DNA from: Mycoplasmopsis verecunda
GTDB lineage: Bacteria > Bacillota_I > Bacilli_A > Mycoplasmatales > Metamycoplasmataceae
Reading direction: 5' to 3'
Length of the DNA: 64,000 bases
NCBI RefSeq assembly: GCF_033546915.1
Contig: NZ_CP137850.1
Coordinates: 558,001-622,000, forward strand
Shown in pieces: positions 24,468 to 37,307 of this stretch (within the stretch, counting starts at the first letter, position 1; each line of letters opens with the position of its first letter). Position numbers and translations under genes: made by a program. A model generated the notes under the pieces. The model saw nothing but the letters and a program-made list of their open reading frames with translations. It was not told where the DNA came from and made no database searches.

Positions 24468-25487
24468 ATGAGATTATCAATTATTTCACTTGTTGGTGAA
24501 GATGCTACATATGTGGACACATTTTTATATTCATTAAAAGAACAAGAAACACAAAGTTTTGAAATTATTTTATGCATTAATAAAAATTCCGAAGCAAAAA
24601 ATATCTTTAATGTAGCTAAAAAATATTATGAATTTTTCGGTAGCAGATTAGTTATTATTACTAATTCAAAGGATAATTCTTATCAACATAATTTAGTTAG
24701 TGCTTTTAGAATCATTAAAGGTGATTATGTAACAGTAATTAATTCTGATTCAAGTATTAAAAAATATTTTATCGGAGATATTATTGAACAAGCACAACGT
24801 TTCAATGTCGATGTATTAGAATTTAAACCTAGACTAGTTGGAACAATTCGTTTTAAACCAAAAGAAAGAACAGAGCTTGATAAGATTTTAGACATTTCTA
24901 AAAATCCAAACATTATTGCTTACACATATCCATTTATATTTAATAAAGTATTTAAAAAATCACTTGTTAAAAAAATAACTAAATATAAACCAAGAATAAC
25001 TAATGATTCAATTGTTTGTCTAGAATTAAATTACTTACTTTTAATGGAAGCTAAAAAATACAAATACTTAGACTTTAGAATTATTCGCCAATACATTCCA
25101 TCAGACACCTGATTTAATTCAAAAGTTCTGCTAGATTCTTTTAATGTAGTTGATGATAATGCAAAACGATTGGAGTTAAAAATTCAAGAAGAATTAAAAT
25201 ATGCTAAATACTATTTTATTAAATTACTTCTAACTGGATTTTTATCTGAAACATACTTTGTTTACAGACACTTTTCGAAAAACGATAAAGAACAATTAGA
25301 AGAGAAAAGAAGCAAAATATTAATTCAAAAACACGATGAATTATTAAAGAAAATTGAAAGTAGCGAAGAATTTCAAACATTCTTACGCACCAATATATAT
25401 ATGATGGTTGATTCACCAGAAACACAAATGTTACGAGAAGATTATAAAAAACTAGTTAAAACTAAGATTTTGGATAATCTAGAGTAA
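24468..25487 (+). CDS. Family 2 glycosyltransferase-like protein
   Basis: This 339-residue cytoplasmic protein has the GT2 start pattern (SIISLVGEDATYVDTFLYSL). The region GDYVTVINSDSSI carries D-S-D in place of the usual D-x-D, and a helical C-terminal half follows. It would transfer a sugar from a nucleotide sugar, probably to a lipid or capsule-like glycan. The donor is unknown. One UGA tryptophan lies at residue 215. The stop overlaps the next ATG (TAATG), so it starts a four-gene run ending at 29977. Confidence 0.75.
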
Positions 25488-26140
25488 TGTATAAAAATGC
25501 CAGTTTTTTCAAAAGGTTTTTTTCTAATTTAATTGATTTTGTTATCTTTTTTGCTTTTGCTTTAGCGATATTTTTTACAGTTAAACCAACATTAATTACA
25601 CAGCAAACATCAACAGGTTATTATTATGCTTCTATTTCATTAATAACTATATGAATGAATTGTTACTATATTGTTTTTCCACTTTTATGAAGAGGAAAAA
25701 CAATTGGGATGTTTGTTTTTAATCTCAAATTAATTTCCTCAAAAGATAAAACTTTTCATTATTCCTTAATTTTCAAGCGGAATATGTTTGGTTGCTTATT
25801 TGTGACAATTAATTTTATTATTATATTATCAGCTACATCAGCAACAGATTTATCAAATTTGCGAAATCATACAGATAATGTTAAAAACCTTGATTATAAA
25901 ATTCAAGTTGTCACTGCTATTATTACTGCATTAATGGGGACTTGATTTTTATTACACACACTCGATTATGTGATATTGATCTTTTCTAAGAAAAAATTAA
26001 CCATTATTGATATTGCATTTAATTCTCGTATTGTAGAAGATAAATTATTAGAAAAAATATCTTCAAAAGATGTTATTCTAATTCCTTATTACTACACAGA
26101 AAGAACATTTAAATATTTTAAAGAACAAGAAGGAGAATAA
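25487..26140 (+). CDS. RDD family membrane protein
   Basis: This is a 217-residue protein with four transmembrane helices. The N-terminal FFKRFFSNLIDFVIFFAFAL and the WRGKTIGMFVFNLKLIS loop are the two marks of the RDD family, although the first Arg-Asp-Asp is only partly kept (N-x-x-D). RDD proteins are proposed transporters or osmotic antiporters. It overlaps the glycosyltransferase stop and is followed after one base by the helicase ATG. Confidence 0.75.
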
Positions 26141-26141
26141 T

Positions 26142-28325
26142 ATGGATTTAATTAAAGTAGATTTACTAAGTGACTTAAATAAAAAACAACGTGAAGCTGT
26201 TAAATATTTTGATTCACCACTTCGTATAATTGCAGGAGCTGGTTCTGGTAAAACCAGAGTTTTAACTCGTAAAATTGCTTATTTAATTAATGATTTAGGT
26301 GTTAGACCTAAAAACATTTTAGCTGTAACATTCACCAATAAAGCAGCAAATGAAATGAAGCAAAGAGTAATCCAGTATACTGATAAAAGTCTCAAAAATG
26401 AATTAAAAATTTCTACCTTCCACTCTTTCTGTGCAGAATTTTTAAGAAAACATATTAGATTACTTGGCTATCATAACGATTTTTTAATCATTGATGAACC
26501 TGATAAAAATCAAATATTAGGTAATATTTATAGAAAATTAGATATTTCATCACATGATATAAGCTATAAAACTATGATTGAGTATATTTCATATGCTAAA
26601 AATATGGAATTAAATTACAACGATCTTTGCGAAGAACTACAACGTGAAGGTCATTCAAAAATTATTGCTGATGTGTATCAAGAATATTTAAATGAACTTA
26701 CTGCAAAAGGTTCTCTGGATTTTGATGACCTTGTAATTTTAGCTAAAATGCTGCTAGAAACACATCCTGAAATTACTGCAATTTATCAAAAACAATTTGA
26801 ATACATTTTAGTTGATGAGTTTCAAGATACTTCTCACTTACAATACGAATTAATTAAACTAATTATAGGTCCAAATACTCACTTTACAATAGTAGGTGAT
26901 CCTGACCAAACTATTTATAACTGACGTGGAGCTGATGTTAATTTAATTTTAAATTTTGATAAAGAATTCAAAGATGCAAAAACAATTGTGCTAGATATTA
27001 ACTATCGGTCAACACAAAAAATTTTAGACTCAGCTAACAAACTTATTTCTCAAAATACTAATAGATTACATAAAGATTTAGTTACTTCAAACGAAGAAGG
27101 TGATGACGTTGAATTCTATCATGGATTTTCTCCAGAAGCAGAAGCTAGATGAGTTATTCAAAAAATAAATGAACTTAAAAAGCAAAAAAATCAATTAAAA
27201 GGAATGGCTATTTTATACCGTTCTAATTATTATTCTCGTCCATTTGAAGAAGCTCTAATTGAAGAAAATATCAATCACAAGATTTTCAATGGAACTAAAT
27301 TCTTCGAACGTTCAGAGGTTAAAGATGCTTTAGCTTTCTTAAGAGTTATAGCTGAACAAAAAGATATTGCTTTAGAGCGTATCATTAATGTTCCTAATCG
27401 CGGTATTGGTGATGTCACATTAGGTAAATTAAAAGAATATGCTAAAAAACAAGGCAAATCTCTATTTAGAACATTACATGAAGATATTAAAACATTACCA
27501 ATTCCTGCATCAAAAATTAAGGAATCTATCTATCCGTTCATGGTATTAGTTATTAAATATGCTAAAGCATTACAAAATAACAAAATTTCTGTTACATTAG
27601 CTAAATTCTTAGAAGATATTAAATACTTTGACCATATTGCTTTGAATGAAAACCTTCGTGGTTCAGCAGAAGATAATGTTAAAGAATTGATTAATTCAAT
27701 TGCTAACTGAGAAGAAAAAAACAAAGATAAAACTGTAACCGACTACTTAAATATGGTTTCATTAATGTCAGTTTCTGATGAATATGATAATGTTCCTAAC
27801 TATGTATCTTTAATGACGATTCACTCAGCAAAAGGACTAGAATTTGATAATATTTTCCTTGTCGGTCTTTCTGAAGGAATTTTCCCTAATAGACGTTCAT
27901 TAGATAATAATGGAAATAAATTTTCCGCAAAAGGTAGATATTCAAATACACTAGAAGATGAAAGACGTTTAGCTTATGTAGCCGCCACTCGTGCTAGAAG
28001 TAAACTTTTTCTTTCGGATTCACGTGGAAAAATTATTGGAACTGATATTGATAAAAAACCATCTCGATTTATAACTGAAATGGGACTAGATATTCATGAA
28101 ACAATTATTAGCTCAAAAAATGGATATATTAGTAATTTTAATGATGAAGAAGATAATGTTTCAAATAGCCAAATTCTGGTTGGTGATATTATTAGCCATA
28201 TTATGTTTGGTGATGGAGAAGTTGTTGATGTAACTCCGAGTGAAATTGTAGTGGAATTTATTAAAGATAAGAAAACAAGAACACTTAATAAGAATCATCC
28301 ATCTATAAAGGTGATTTCTAAATAA
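26142..28325 (+). CDS. pcrA: ATP-dependent DNA helicase PcrA/UvrD
   Basis: This is a superfamily 1A 3'-5' DNA helicase for repair and replication-conflict resolution, 727 residues. Motif I is AGAGSGKT (31-38), followed by VTFTNKAANEMKQR and STFHSFC. Motif II is VDEFQDT (about 225-231), followed by VGDPDQTIYNWRGA, LTMTIHSAKGLEF-type SLMTIHSAKGLEF, and motif VI RRLAYVAATRARSKL. The C-terminal roughly 50 residues include a typical VGDIISHIMFGDGEVVDV segment. UGA encodes several conserved tryptophans (YNWRG). TAATG overlap with the next gene. Confidence 0.97.
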
Positions 28326-29977
28326 TGGCTATTTCATCTATTATTGGAGTAGTAATAGGTGTTTTTGTTGCTATTATTTTCCTTACAATTTTATTCTTTG
28401 CTGTTCTATATTACTTTTATGCTCGTTCTTCATCTGGAATAATTCTTTTTCGTTTAGATCCAGCTAATAAAAGAGTGTTAAGATTAAGTGAAAAAAATTA
28501 TGTTTTCTCTACTGTTTTCGATGCTAAAAAACTTAAATTCAAGGAATTTACTTTTATTCCGCAAGATTCATTTTTAAACATTATTGATCCTGAATCTTCA
28601 GCATATATTAAACAATTTATTGACGAGGGTAATAAAAGAAAACAAAGAATTTCATTTAAATTTAATGAAAAATCATTGAAAGGATTACTATCTCCTTTTG
28701 AAAAATTAATTCATTATTATGACAAGATTTCAAATGCAGAAAATAATTTTATATTAAAAATTTATCCGATGGATAATGGTGAATATAATTGTAGTATTAC
28801 TTGAAAAAGAACTAAACAAAATCCTGCTTTAATCAAGAAAATATCTGTCGAAGAAAATAATTTCTTTGAAGTACCTTTTAAGAATGAAAATAATATTATT
28901 ATTGCATTTGCACTTAAACCATATTATATTAATCGACATATTGAAACTGATTTTCTTGAACAATTATTTGAATCTTTTGATTTAAATTGAAAAAACACAC
29001 CTATTTTTAAACAAAATGGCTTCTTATTTATTGTTCTAAAAGATAAAAATAAATATACATATAATAACTACTTAACCAAAATTAAAGAAATTAATGTTGG
29101 TATAAACTATAATAAATGTTTTATAGCTGCTACTATTTTTAAAAATACTAGATTATCAACTGAATATGCTAGAGAAATGCTAATAGCTAAAATTTCATAT
29201 TCATTATTTAATATATTGAACGATTGCAAAAATTCAGATAAATATATAAATTTATCTCTTGATTTCATTAATACTAAGGAATTTAAAGAATTTAATAATC
29301 AATTAATTCGTTATCGAAACGAAAACTCTTTATTAAATAAAGATTTAAATAATATGCATATTGATTATTTCCCAATTCGTAATTATCAATCATATAAACC
29401 ATCTAATTTAACTGTTGCTTCAGTATCAAATGACTCATATGATGTAACTGATAATAATTGAAATACATTTTTTAGAAATATCCCTATTTTAAATTATGAA
29501 TACGAAAAATATTGATATCAATATGTAGAAAAAACTACTGATAAAAATAATCAAAATCTACTAGTTAAAATTTCACAAGAAGTGTATCTTAATAAAGAAT
29601 TGCAAAATACTAAAGATACTCCAATTTGTTTAATATATGCGTATAATAATGTCTTTGATCACTTAAATTTAAAGAAAAAAATTGATGAAAACTTCAGAGA
29701 TTCAATACCTACAGCTCTATATATAGATGAAATTGATAAAGCTTTAATTAATATTATTAATGACACTAAGCTAAAAGCAATTGTTATTGGAGAAAAAATC
29801 ACAAAACATCTAAATAGCACTAGAGTATACTTTGATTGCATTAGTATAATTAATTTAGCTGCTAATAATAATATTAAAGTTATTTACGAAAATCCACCAA
29901 AAAATTTAGATAACTTAATAATAGAAAAAGCTCGTGTTTTTGCATGTTATTATACAGATGAAAACACTAATAAGTAA
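28325..29977 (+). CDS. Membrane protein with a C-terminal region resembling a degenerate EAL domain
   Basis: This 550-residue protein has one N-terminal transmembrane helix (about 4-34) and a large cytoplasmic part. A middle region (about 195-265) might be a degenerate GGDEF fold. The C-terminal part (about 460-545) follows the layout of EAL phosphodiesterases. ALYIDEIDKALINII is followed by CISIINLAANNNIKVIYENPP and IEKARVFACYYT, but the catalytic acidic residues and the QGYYF end are lost. No cyclic-di-GMP signalling is expected in mycoplasmas, so a scaffold role is more likely. The domain call is by eye. It is coupled to the helicase gene by TAATG. Confidence 0.6.
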
Positions 29978-30035
29978 ATGTAATAATTACTTTATTTTAC
30001 ATATGCAAAATTAGTGAAATCTAAGAAAACTAAAA

Positions 30036-30072
30036 AGTTCAAAAAGTACCATTTTTTAAGGTATTTTTCGCT
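30036..30072 (+). terminator. Probable terminator after the EAL-like gene
   Basis: A TACC/GGTA stem with A/T-rich flanks (AAAAAGTACC and GGTATTTTT) forms an imperfect hairpin, followed by ATTTTTCG. It is weak. Confidence 0.35.
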
Positions 30073-30080
30073 CATTTTAG

Positions 30081-30121
30081 TTTTTTTTTTTTTTTTTACA
30101 AGGCAATAAAAGAATTATAAT
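30081..30121 (+). promoter_or_regulatory. Promoter of the immunoglobulin-blocking/ATPase cluster, with 17-T tract
   Basis: Seventeen Ts (30081-30097) run directly into ACA to make TTTACA (30095-30100) as a -35 box. A perfect TATAAT lies at 30116-30121 with a 15-base spacer. The ATG is 52 bases further. Slippage in this tract would alter the bases at and upstream of the -35 box, which could switch or tune the nine-gene cluster. The same T-tract-TTTACA arrangement precedes the lipoprotein at 23235. Confidence 0.55.
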
Positions 30122-30172
30122 TATTAATATCAAAACTTAGTTATATAAAGGGATGTATAAAACAATTATTTT

Positions 30173-33100
30173 ATGATAAAAGCAAGAAGAAATAGAATAC
30201 TAAAAGCAGCATTAATCCTAGGAGGTGTGGGTATTTTATCTGCATCATCTTTTGGTATTGCCTTTGGTGTCATTAATAAACAAAATGGTGATTATAACTA
30301 TACACATAGTGATATTAATAAAGCTAATTTAACAAATGTATCCATTAAACTAGTTCCACAGCAAGCTTCTAGCTCTGATGCTAATACAGATAGTGGTAAA
30401 AAAGATGATAATGATCAGTCTACAGTAAAAACTGTGCTTAATTTCGTTGTTTCTTCCACAGGAAAAACAATTAAAAAAGTTGAATTATATACTTCTGATA
30501 ATAATGTATTGCAAATGCAAATTCAAAATTTAATTCCTAACGGATATAATTTTGACCAATCTCGTTATAGTGAAAATGGTGAAATTACAGCTTCATTGGG
30601 TGCCGAAAATAATATTTATATTGTTCCAGAAATTAAATCTATTAATAAAACAACATTCGTGTTCTACACACAAGGGGATGATGGACAACAAGTTGAAATT
30701 GAAACTGTTGAAAAGAATAATGATGAATTAGATTCAAATTTTGATATTTCTGCCATACTTCCTAAAGGATATACCTTTGTGGATAGTCAAACTCAAACAT
30801 ATCTAGTTGGTTACACAAATAGATACAATGTTAAAAAAATTATTAATAAAGTTACCTTTAATTTGAAATTCGTAGCTAATGGTACTCAAATTGGAGATTT
30901 AGTTAAAGTAGAAGCAAGTGAAAATGATGTTGTTAATATTCTTAGATATGTACCAGAAGATTATAAACTAGCAGAAGGACAATCTGAAACAGTTACAGCA
31001 AGCAGTAATACATTTGAAATACAAGTTGTTAAAATTCCTAAATCAGTTACCACAACATTAAACTTTGTCGAAAAGCAAAATGGAGCAAATGTTATAATCA
31101 GTCAGCAAAAAGTCACTACTCAAGATGATGCAGTTATTAAATATCAAGATTACTTGCCTGAAAACTATCAATTAGCTGATGGACAAGATAATTTGGAAAT
31201 CAAAGTAGGAGAAGTTAATACAATTTATGTAACTAAAATCAAGAAATTAGTTAGCACCACTATTAGATTCATTGATTCTACTAATGGCCAAAATATTGGA
31301 CAACCTTTAACTATTCAAAGTTATGATGATGAAACACTACAATTTTCTCAAGACTGAATTCCACAAGGATATAAAACAGTTGAAGATATAGATAAAATTA
31401 AAATTAATGTTGGACAAATTAATAATATTTCAGTAGAAAAAATATCTGTAACAGCTACTGCCACAATTATTTATAAATGACAAGGTAGAGCTGTAGATAC
31501 AAGAACAGTAACCGGAGAAAAAGGAACTGATATTGATTTAGGTTCATCACAATTTTTACCAAGCGGTTATGAAATTGATTCTTCCTCAAATCAAAAATTA
31601 ATTGTTCCTATTGAAGATACCACTTACGAAATTAATGTTGTAAAGAAAAATATAGTAACCACATTTAAATTTGTTAATGTAGACGGAAATCAACAAGTAG
31701 GATTAATTCAATCAATTACTACAACAGCTGATGGCACAATTTCTATTCAACAAGTTGAATCATTAATTCCTAATGGATACAAATTAGTTAATAAAACTAT
31801 TTCTATCAAGTTAGGCCAAGAAAATGTAATTCAAATTCAAAAAGAAATCCAAACCATTAAAACAACAATAATATTCCAAGATAATGGAAATCAAATAGGA
31901 AGTCCAGTTGAAATAACGACAACATCAGATGACACTAAACCTATTGATTGAGAAAAACTTGTACCAAACGGATATCATGTCACAACTCAACCAATAATTG
32001 TTAGAGGAAAAACGAATTATATTCAAGTTGCTAAAGATAAAGTTGAATATACATATAAACTAATATTTAAATATGATGGAAAAATCATTAAAGAAGTTAG
32101 TGGTACATACTATGATGATTCAATTCCTAATATTATTCAATTTATACCAGCTGGATATAAATTAGTTAATCCATCTGAAGCTAATATTGTTCCGCAAAAT
32201 AATGAGCGTGTTTACCAAATTACACCAATTGAACCTGTTAAAAAACCTTTAGTTACTAAACCTAATTTAACTCCTGAAGAAGAAAAACAAGTTCAAGAAA
32301 TAATTGACAAAAAACAAGGTAAACCAGTTGATGTTAATAATTTAAATATTCCAACTAAATCCGAAGATCTTCCTGAAGTTCCAAAAGGAAGAGTTCCTGC
32401 TGAAGTAGTTAAAGATGTAACTGCAAGAGTTAAGAATTATGATAAATTAATTAATTCAAATAAAGATCTTACAGCTGATGATTTAAAAGATGTATTTAAA
32501 GAAGTTTATGAAAAGAACCCTGATTTACTTGAAGTATTTGCTAAATATTTAAATGGACAAATTTCAATGCCTGGCAGACCTTTAATTCCTAAAGAACAAA
32601 TTAGACAAATTGTTAAAGCTCAAATTGCTGCTGCTGAAAATATTATGCAACAAGAATTGCAAGCTGGTAGAATTCCTGTATTTGAAGTCACAGGTAATAC
32701 ATTTGGATATGATGTAACAATCAAATTTGATTATATGGATGATAAATACAATCCAGTTGTGCAAAGCAATATTCAAAATAATAAAAATAGAGTTCTTGGA
32801 AATGATGGTAAATACAATAGACAACCTAGCGGTATATTAGATGGTGATTACATTGGATGAAAGAAATTTGATATTTCTGGTTCTTACAAAGAACTAACTC
32901 CTGAATCTCAAAGAGGTAAAACACAAATTGATCCTAAAACAGGACAAAAAGTTAGTCTTGATGATGGTTTAAGAATATATCAATATTCACCCGATGGAAA
33001 AGATAATTACACCAAAGATAAACCAAGTCAAAAGATGTTGGTGGTTGATGCATCTAACAAAAATGGATATGATAAATTCTTACAAGTACTTAAAGCTCAC

Positions 33101-33973
33101 CCAGATATTACAATGGTTAGAGTAGATAAAATCGGATATAGCGATAAAAACGAATCACTTAGAAACTTATTATCACAATTACCTTCTTCAGTAAAAGTAG
33201 TTAACTTATTCTTTGCTTCAAGAGACACAACTGCTATTGCCGGATTAGAAAACTTAAAACTTGATGAGGTTGGTATATATACAACTATTCCGAATATTGA
33301 CAAGAGAAATGATAGGCTTGATTGAGGTATTGATCCAGTTGGACTTAAAAATACCAAGTTTGTTTCATTTGAAGGCGGAACATTAGAATCATGAGAAGAT
33401 ACAGCAAAAGGTCAAAGAGCCGCTTCAATTTACTTCAATACAATTCGTCCCGCAAAACATAGTAATTTCAAAGATATACAAGATGGATTTGAAATAGCAT
33501 TAAAAACCAAAGCTTCATGAAAAATATTTAACGGTAATTTTGGAGCAGGTGGTTATCCAACTGGAATTGATTTATCCCTAAACCATAATCTTAAATCATT
33601 AAAAGGTATTCCATTATATGAAAGAGTATTTAGAAAATTAACTCTTCATGCTGATGGTGAGGAATTTAGTTTACCAATTGGCGAAATTGTATCAGGACAA
33701 TTTGGTTCTCTAGTTGTTCAAGGTCCTGATAGAGCTAAGATGTATTTTGATAATCCAACAACACATATTTTACATTTAACCGGTAAAGCAAACGATATCG
33801 GTGATAATTATGGAATTCACTTATATGGATTACTTGAAGCAGGAAGTGCTTCATTAGATACTTTAGTAGTGGATTCATTAGAAGTTAAACAATTAATACA
33901 AAATTCACAAGCTTGGGGTCAATTTGGCTCAAAATTTGGAAATAAAATAATTGTTAAGGAAGGAAATAACTAA
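30173..33973 (+). CDS. Immunoglobulin-blocking (MIB/protein M-like) surface protein with repeats
   Basis: This is a 1266-residue protein with an uncleaved-type N-terminal anchor (about 8-36, ALILGGVGILSASSFGIAFG) and no lipobox. Residues about 85-690 hold nine divergent repeats of 65-70 residues, each with a T(T/K)xxF start and a LP-x-GY-x-L core, like MucBP-type stalk modules. Residues about 700-950 are helical and include a DLxEVFAKYLNGQISMPGRP segment. Residues about 950-1260 look like a leucine-rich-repeat arc, as in Mycoplasma genitalium protein M and MIB. Such proteins clamp antibody light chains. No ribosome site is at normal spacing; AAAGG lies 20 bases upstream. It heads the ATPase/protease cluster. 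Confidence 0.82.
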
Positions 33974-33974
33974 A

Positions 33975-35411
33975 ATGAAAAAATATCTTAAACAGAATAC
34001 TTTATTCTTCTGACAAAATGTTTTTAGTTATATCTTACTTGGCATTCTTGTCTTATTAACTTTATTCTCTTTATCTAATGTATTAGGATGAGAAATTAAA
34101 AATACAGGATTAGAAACACCAAAAGCTTTCATGCCAATTGATAAGTTTCTCGATGTTTCCACTCCTGATTTACAAGGACATAATTTTATAGTTATATATA
34201 ACTTTGTCATACTACTTGTTCCAATGATTCTTTCGGTTTTTTGGATGTATCGCAACAGTACTAAAACTACATTAAGTTTTGCGAAGTACTTACCATGAAC
34301 AATAAGTTACTTAGGAATATCAATTCTTTCAGTTATCTTATTGTTTAATAATCAAATTACTGAAGAGAATTCGATAAATAGAATATTAATTAATACAATT
34401 CCGTTTACTTTATTGATGTTAATAAATATAGGATTTGATATTTATTACTTATTGTATGTAAGAAAAGTTTATAGCATTACACAAACATATACTTGAAACT
34501 TCATTATTGCTAATATTTCAAAAATATTACTATTAATATCTGGATGTGTCTTACTATTAGTATTCATTCTAGGAAATACTGCTGAAAGCTTATTTACATC
34601 AGCTAATTTATTAAAAGTATGATTTAGAGACTTATTTGTTAATAATATTTTGATTGCAATCTTATTGCTAATTGTATGGAGTACATTATTCACATTATAT
34701 TTAGTATGTAAAATAGCTAATTTATTTATCTTAAATAAAGATAAAAAAGATGTTAAAGCTTTATCTAAACAATATTTTAGCTTCTCATTTTGAGTATTAT
34801 TAATATTTACATTATGAATGTTTATTAATGTATTTATGATGAAACTTAATGATGGACCATTATTGGATAGAAAACCAGCTCATGTTTTATGAGCAACTAC
34901 CTTAGTAATAGCTTTTGTTCTATTAATTCCTATTTACTTTATTTTGAAAAATCCAACGATTAAAAACTTTAATAAAGCCACTCGTGGATTTGGATTAATA
35001 ATTATAAGTATGATTTACTTAATATCACTACTTGTGATAAGAATGTTAAATGTGGATAAATTTAATAACTATATGGTAGTTATGATAATAGTATTTTCAT
35101 TATTATCTTTAATGATATTGTGAAGATTACTAAATTATAAAGTTTCATATATTTCAAGATATACATTAATTGTTATGTTATCATCTTTAACTATTGCAAT
35201 ATTCTTCGCTGTTTTAGATGCACAATTACAATCTGCTGGAAATAATTTAACCGCTTCAATTCCATTTAAATTTACTCTAGTTGATACATTTATTATTATT
35301 CCAGCTGTCGCTTGTTTATTACAAATTATTTATCAAGGTTATATTTGAACAAGAGCAACATATATTATTTATAAATTTAATAAAAACAAAGGAGTTAGAA
35401 ATGAAATCTAA
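33975..35411 (+). CDS. Polytopic membrane protein of the F1-like X0 ATPase cluster
   Basis: This is a 478-residue protein with about twelve transmembrane helices and short loops, read through many UGA tryptophans. No c-subunit carboxylate motif or a-subunit SLSxRxxGN arginine is seen, so it is not a homologue of F0 parts. It starts one base after the MIB-like stop codon and its end overlaps the next gene by 11 bases. In mycoplasma F1-like X0 clusters a polytopic protein of this kind is a regular member. It is a candidate membrane base for the motor. Function is inferred from position. Confidence 0.7.
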
Positions 35412-35949
35412 TATCTTATGCAAAATATTTCATCCAAATAAAAATAAATCAATCAGTAATGATCAACAAGCTTATTTTGACGTTATTGCTAAAGATTTTT
35501 ACGAAACTAAAAATAGTGCTGATTTCATTTCTTATGAAGCCTTTACTAATCAATTTCTTATCATAAATAACATTAGTAAAAATAATGCACAATGAATTGA
35601 ACTAGTTGGTCGCAGAGATGCTTTTGTATCTAATAAAGATCAAATTGCGTATCGTGATTTTACTCTTAGTTGAACTATTAATCCTAGATTTAGTTTAACT
35701 AATCTAGTTCCTACCTTAAATAAAAATATTGATACTAATGTTAATGTATTAAGCTGAAAAATATCTAATGATTTAGCAACTGATAAAATACTAAATCTTT
35801 ATAATGATTTCTTAACTAAATATCTAGTTTTAGATAAGAAAGCTGTTGAAATCATTCCAAATATTATTATTAAATATAATGCTGATTTAAGGGTGTTTAA
35901 TATCTTCTTTAATCCAGGGATAACAAATTATGCAAATCAAGAAAATTAA
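35401..35949 (+). CDS. Small soluble protein of the F1-like X0 ATPase cluster
   Basis: This is a 182-residue protein without signal peptide or membrane segment. Its AAAGGAG ribosome site lies inside the preceding gene, which it overlaps by 11 bases. It also overlaps the gamma-like gene by 20 bases. The sequence is asparagine-rich, with the block WIELVGRRDAFVSNKDQIAYRDF. No homology is recognised. Its place before the gamma-like gene suggests a cytoplasmic linker or stalk part of the ATPase. Confidence 0.65.
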
Positions 35950-36847
35950 GCAAAAAGCGCAATCTCTTGAAAAAATTCTAAAAATTGTTGAATCACAAAA
36001 AAACATGGTCTTAATCAATATATTAAGACTATCACAACAAATTGGGAGTTATTTTCAAAAAGCTAATCAATCAAAACTATTTATTGATTACTTAGCTAAT
36101 AATTATTCATTATCAAACCCTTTAATTCAACCAGTAAATAATCAATATTATTGAATCTTTACAAAACTTTTAAACAAAAAAACAAACTCAAATAAAACTA
36201 TTTGAATTTATGTTACCGAAGAAGAAAAATACGAAACTAACTCATATAAAAAATATGAAGATTATTTAGCTAATAATGTTAATAAACATGACTTGTTTAT
36301 TTGTATCGGAAAAAGAGCTATTAATTTTGCTACACAAAATCAATATTCAGTCATATTTGAAAGTGAATTTAATGATGTGCTTGCTTTAACAGATATTTTG
36401 CCAGATTACTTACTGGCTTATCTTGAAGCAAATGGATTTTACAACATTAAATTTGTACTTAACTCTGCTAAAACCAAAGAATTAAGTCTAAATATTGTTC
36501 CATTAAATGATTTAAACTTCGAGTTAGATGTTTATCAAAAGAATACACAATATTTAGATTTAGACAATAAGCATATTTATCCAGATGTTGAAAACTTTGT
36601 TCAAGCTGAATTTAAATCATATTTAACCTATATGTGTTTAGCATTACTTAGTGAATCTAACTTGATTTATCAAAAATACTCACTTGTATCCTTGAATCAA
36701 AAAATTAATGATCTAGAGAAGAAACAGAAGAGATATAAATTAGAAGTTCTTCGTGCTAAACGTGAATTAGAAGTGGAACAAACTTCAATTCTTTCTAAGA
36801 AAAAAGACTTATTACACGAGAATTCTAAAGGAGCTAGTCATGAATAA
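35930..36847 (+). CDS. Gamma-like subunit of the F1-like ATPase
   Basis: This is a 305-residue cytoplasmic protein. A long N-terminal helix (MQIKKIKQKAQSLEKILKIV) and a long C-terminal helix (SLVSLNQKINDLEKKQKRYK and beyond, about 255-300) flank a globular centre with alternating strands (HDLFICIGKRAINFA). This is the architecture of F1 gamma, whose two ends form the coiled-coil shaft, although direct sequence identity is negligible. It is 20 residues longer than the canonical AtpG here. It overlaps both neighbours, and the next gene overlaps by 8 bases. Confidence 0.65.
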
Positions 36848-37307
36848 AATTAAATGCATTTTAGCTTCGCAAAATTCTCAAAGCACACTATATATTTCTA
36901 ACTTAGCTTTAAATATTAATTTACAAGACAAATGAGATAACATTAAATCAAATTCTGTTGGAAGTTTTAATAAAGTTTTTATCAAAATTAAACTAGAAGA
37001 TGATAACAATATATATTACATACTAGATAATGCTTTTATTACATATTTAAATGATGAAATTAAAATTTCATATCGTGGAGCATGTAGAAAATACAGGCAA
37101 GTTGCTAAAACTAATGAATTTATCATTCAAACTGAAAAACTTCTTAGACAACAAGAAGAAAGATTAAAATACCTTAATGCTTGCGAGCAACTTAATGTTA
37201 GCAACATAGATAAAATAGAAATTTATAAATTAAGAAATGAAATATTTATTAATAAAGCCATTGTATTATTTAATCTAAACAAAGAGGAGACATCATGCGA
37301 AAAATAA
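36840..37307 (+). CDS. Possible epsilon-like subunit of the F1-like ATPase
   Basis: This is a 155-residue soluble protein. The N-terminal half has alternating strands (CILASQNSQSTLYISNLALNI, cut here at 21 bases of pattern only), and the C-terminal half (about 95-150) is a charged helical hairpin (EKLLRQQEERLKYL). The size and beta-then-helix layout are like canonical AtpC (141 residues), but no motif proves homology. It overlaps the gamma-like gene by 8 bases and the next gene by 13 bases. Confidence 0.5.

Noticed and set aside
30153..30179. Eight-codon leader peptide overlapping the MIB-like start
   Set aside because: An ATG follows AAAGG directly, which is too close for initiation, and no conserved sequence or attenuator is seen.
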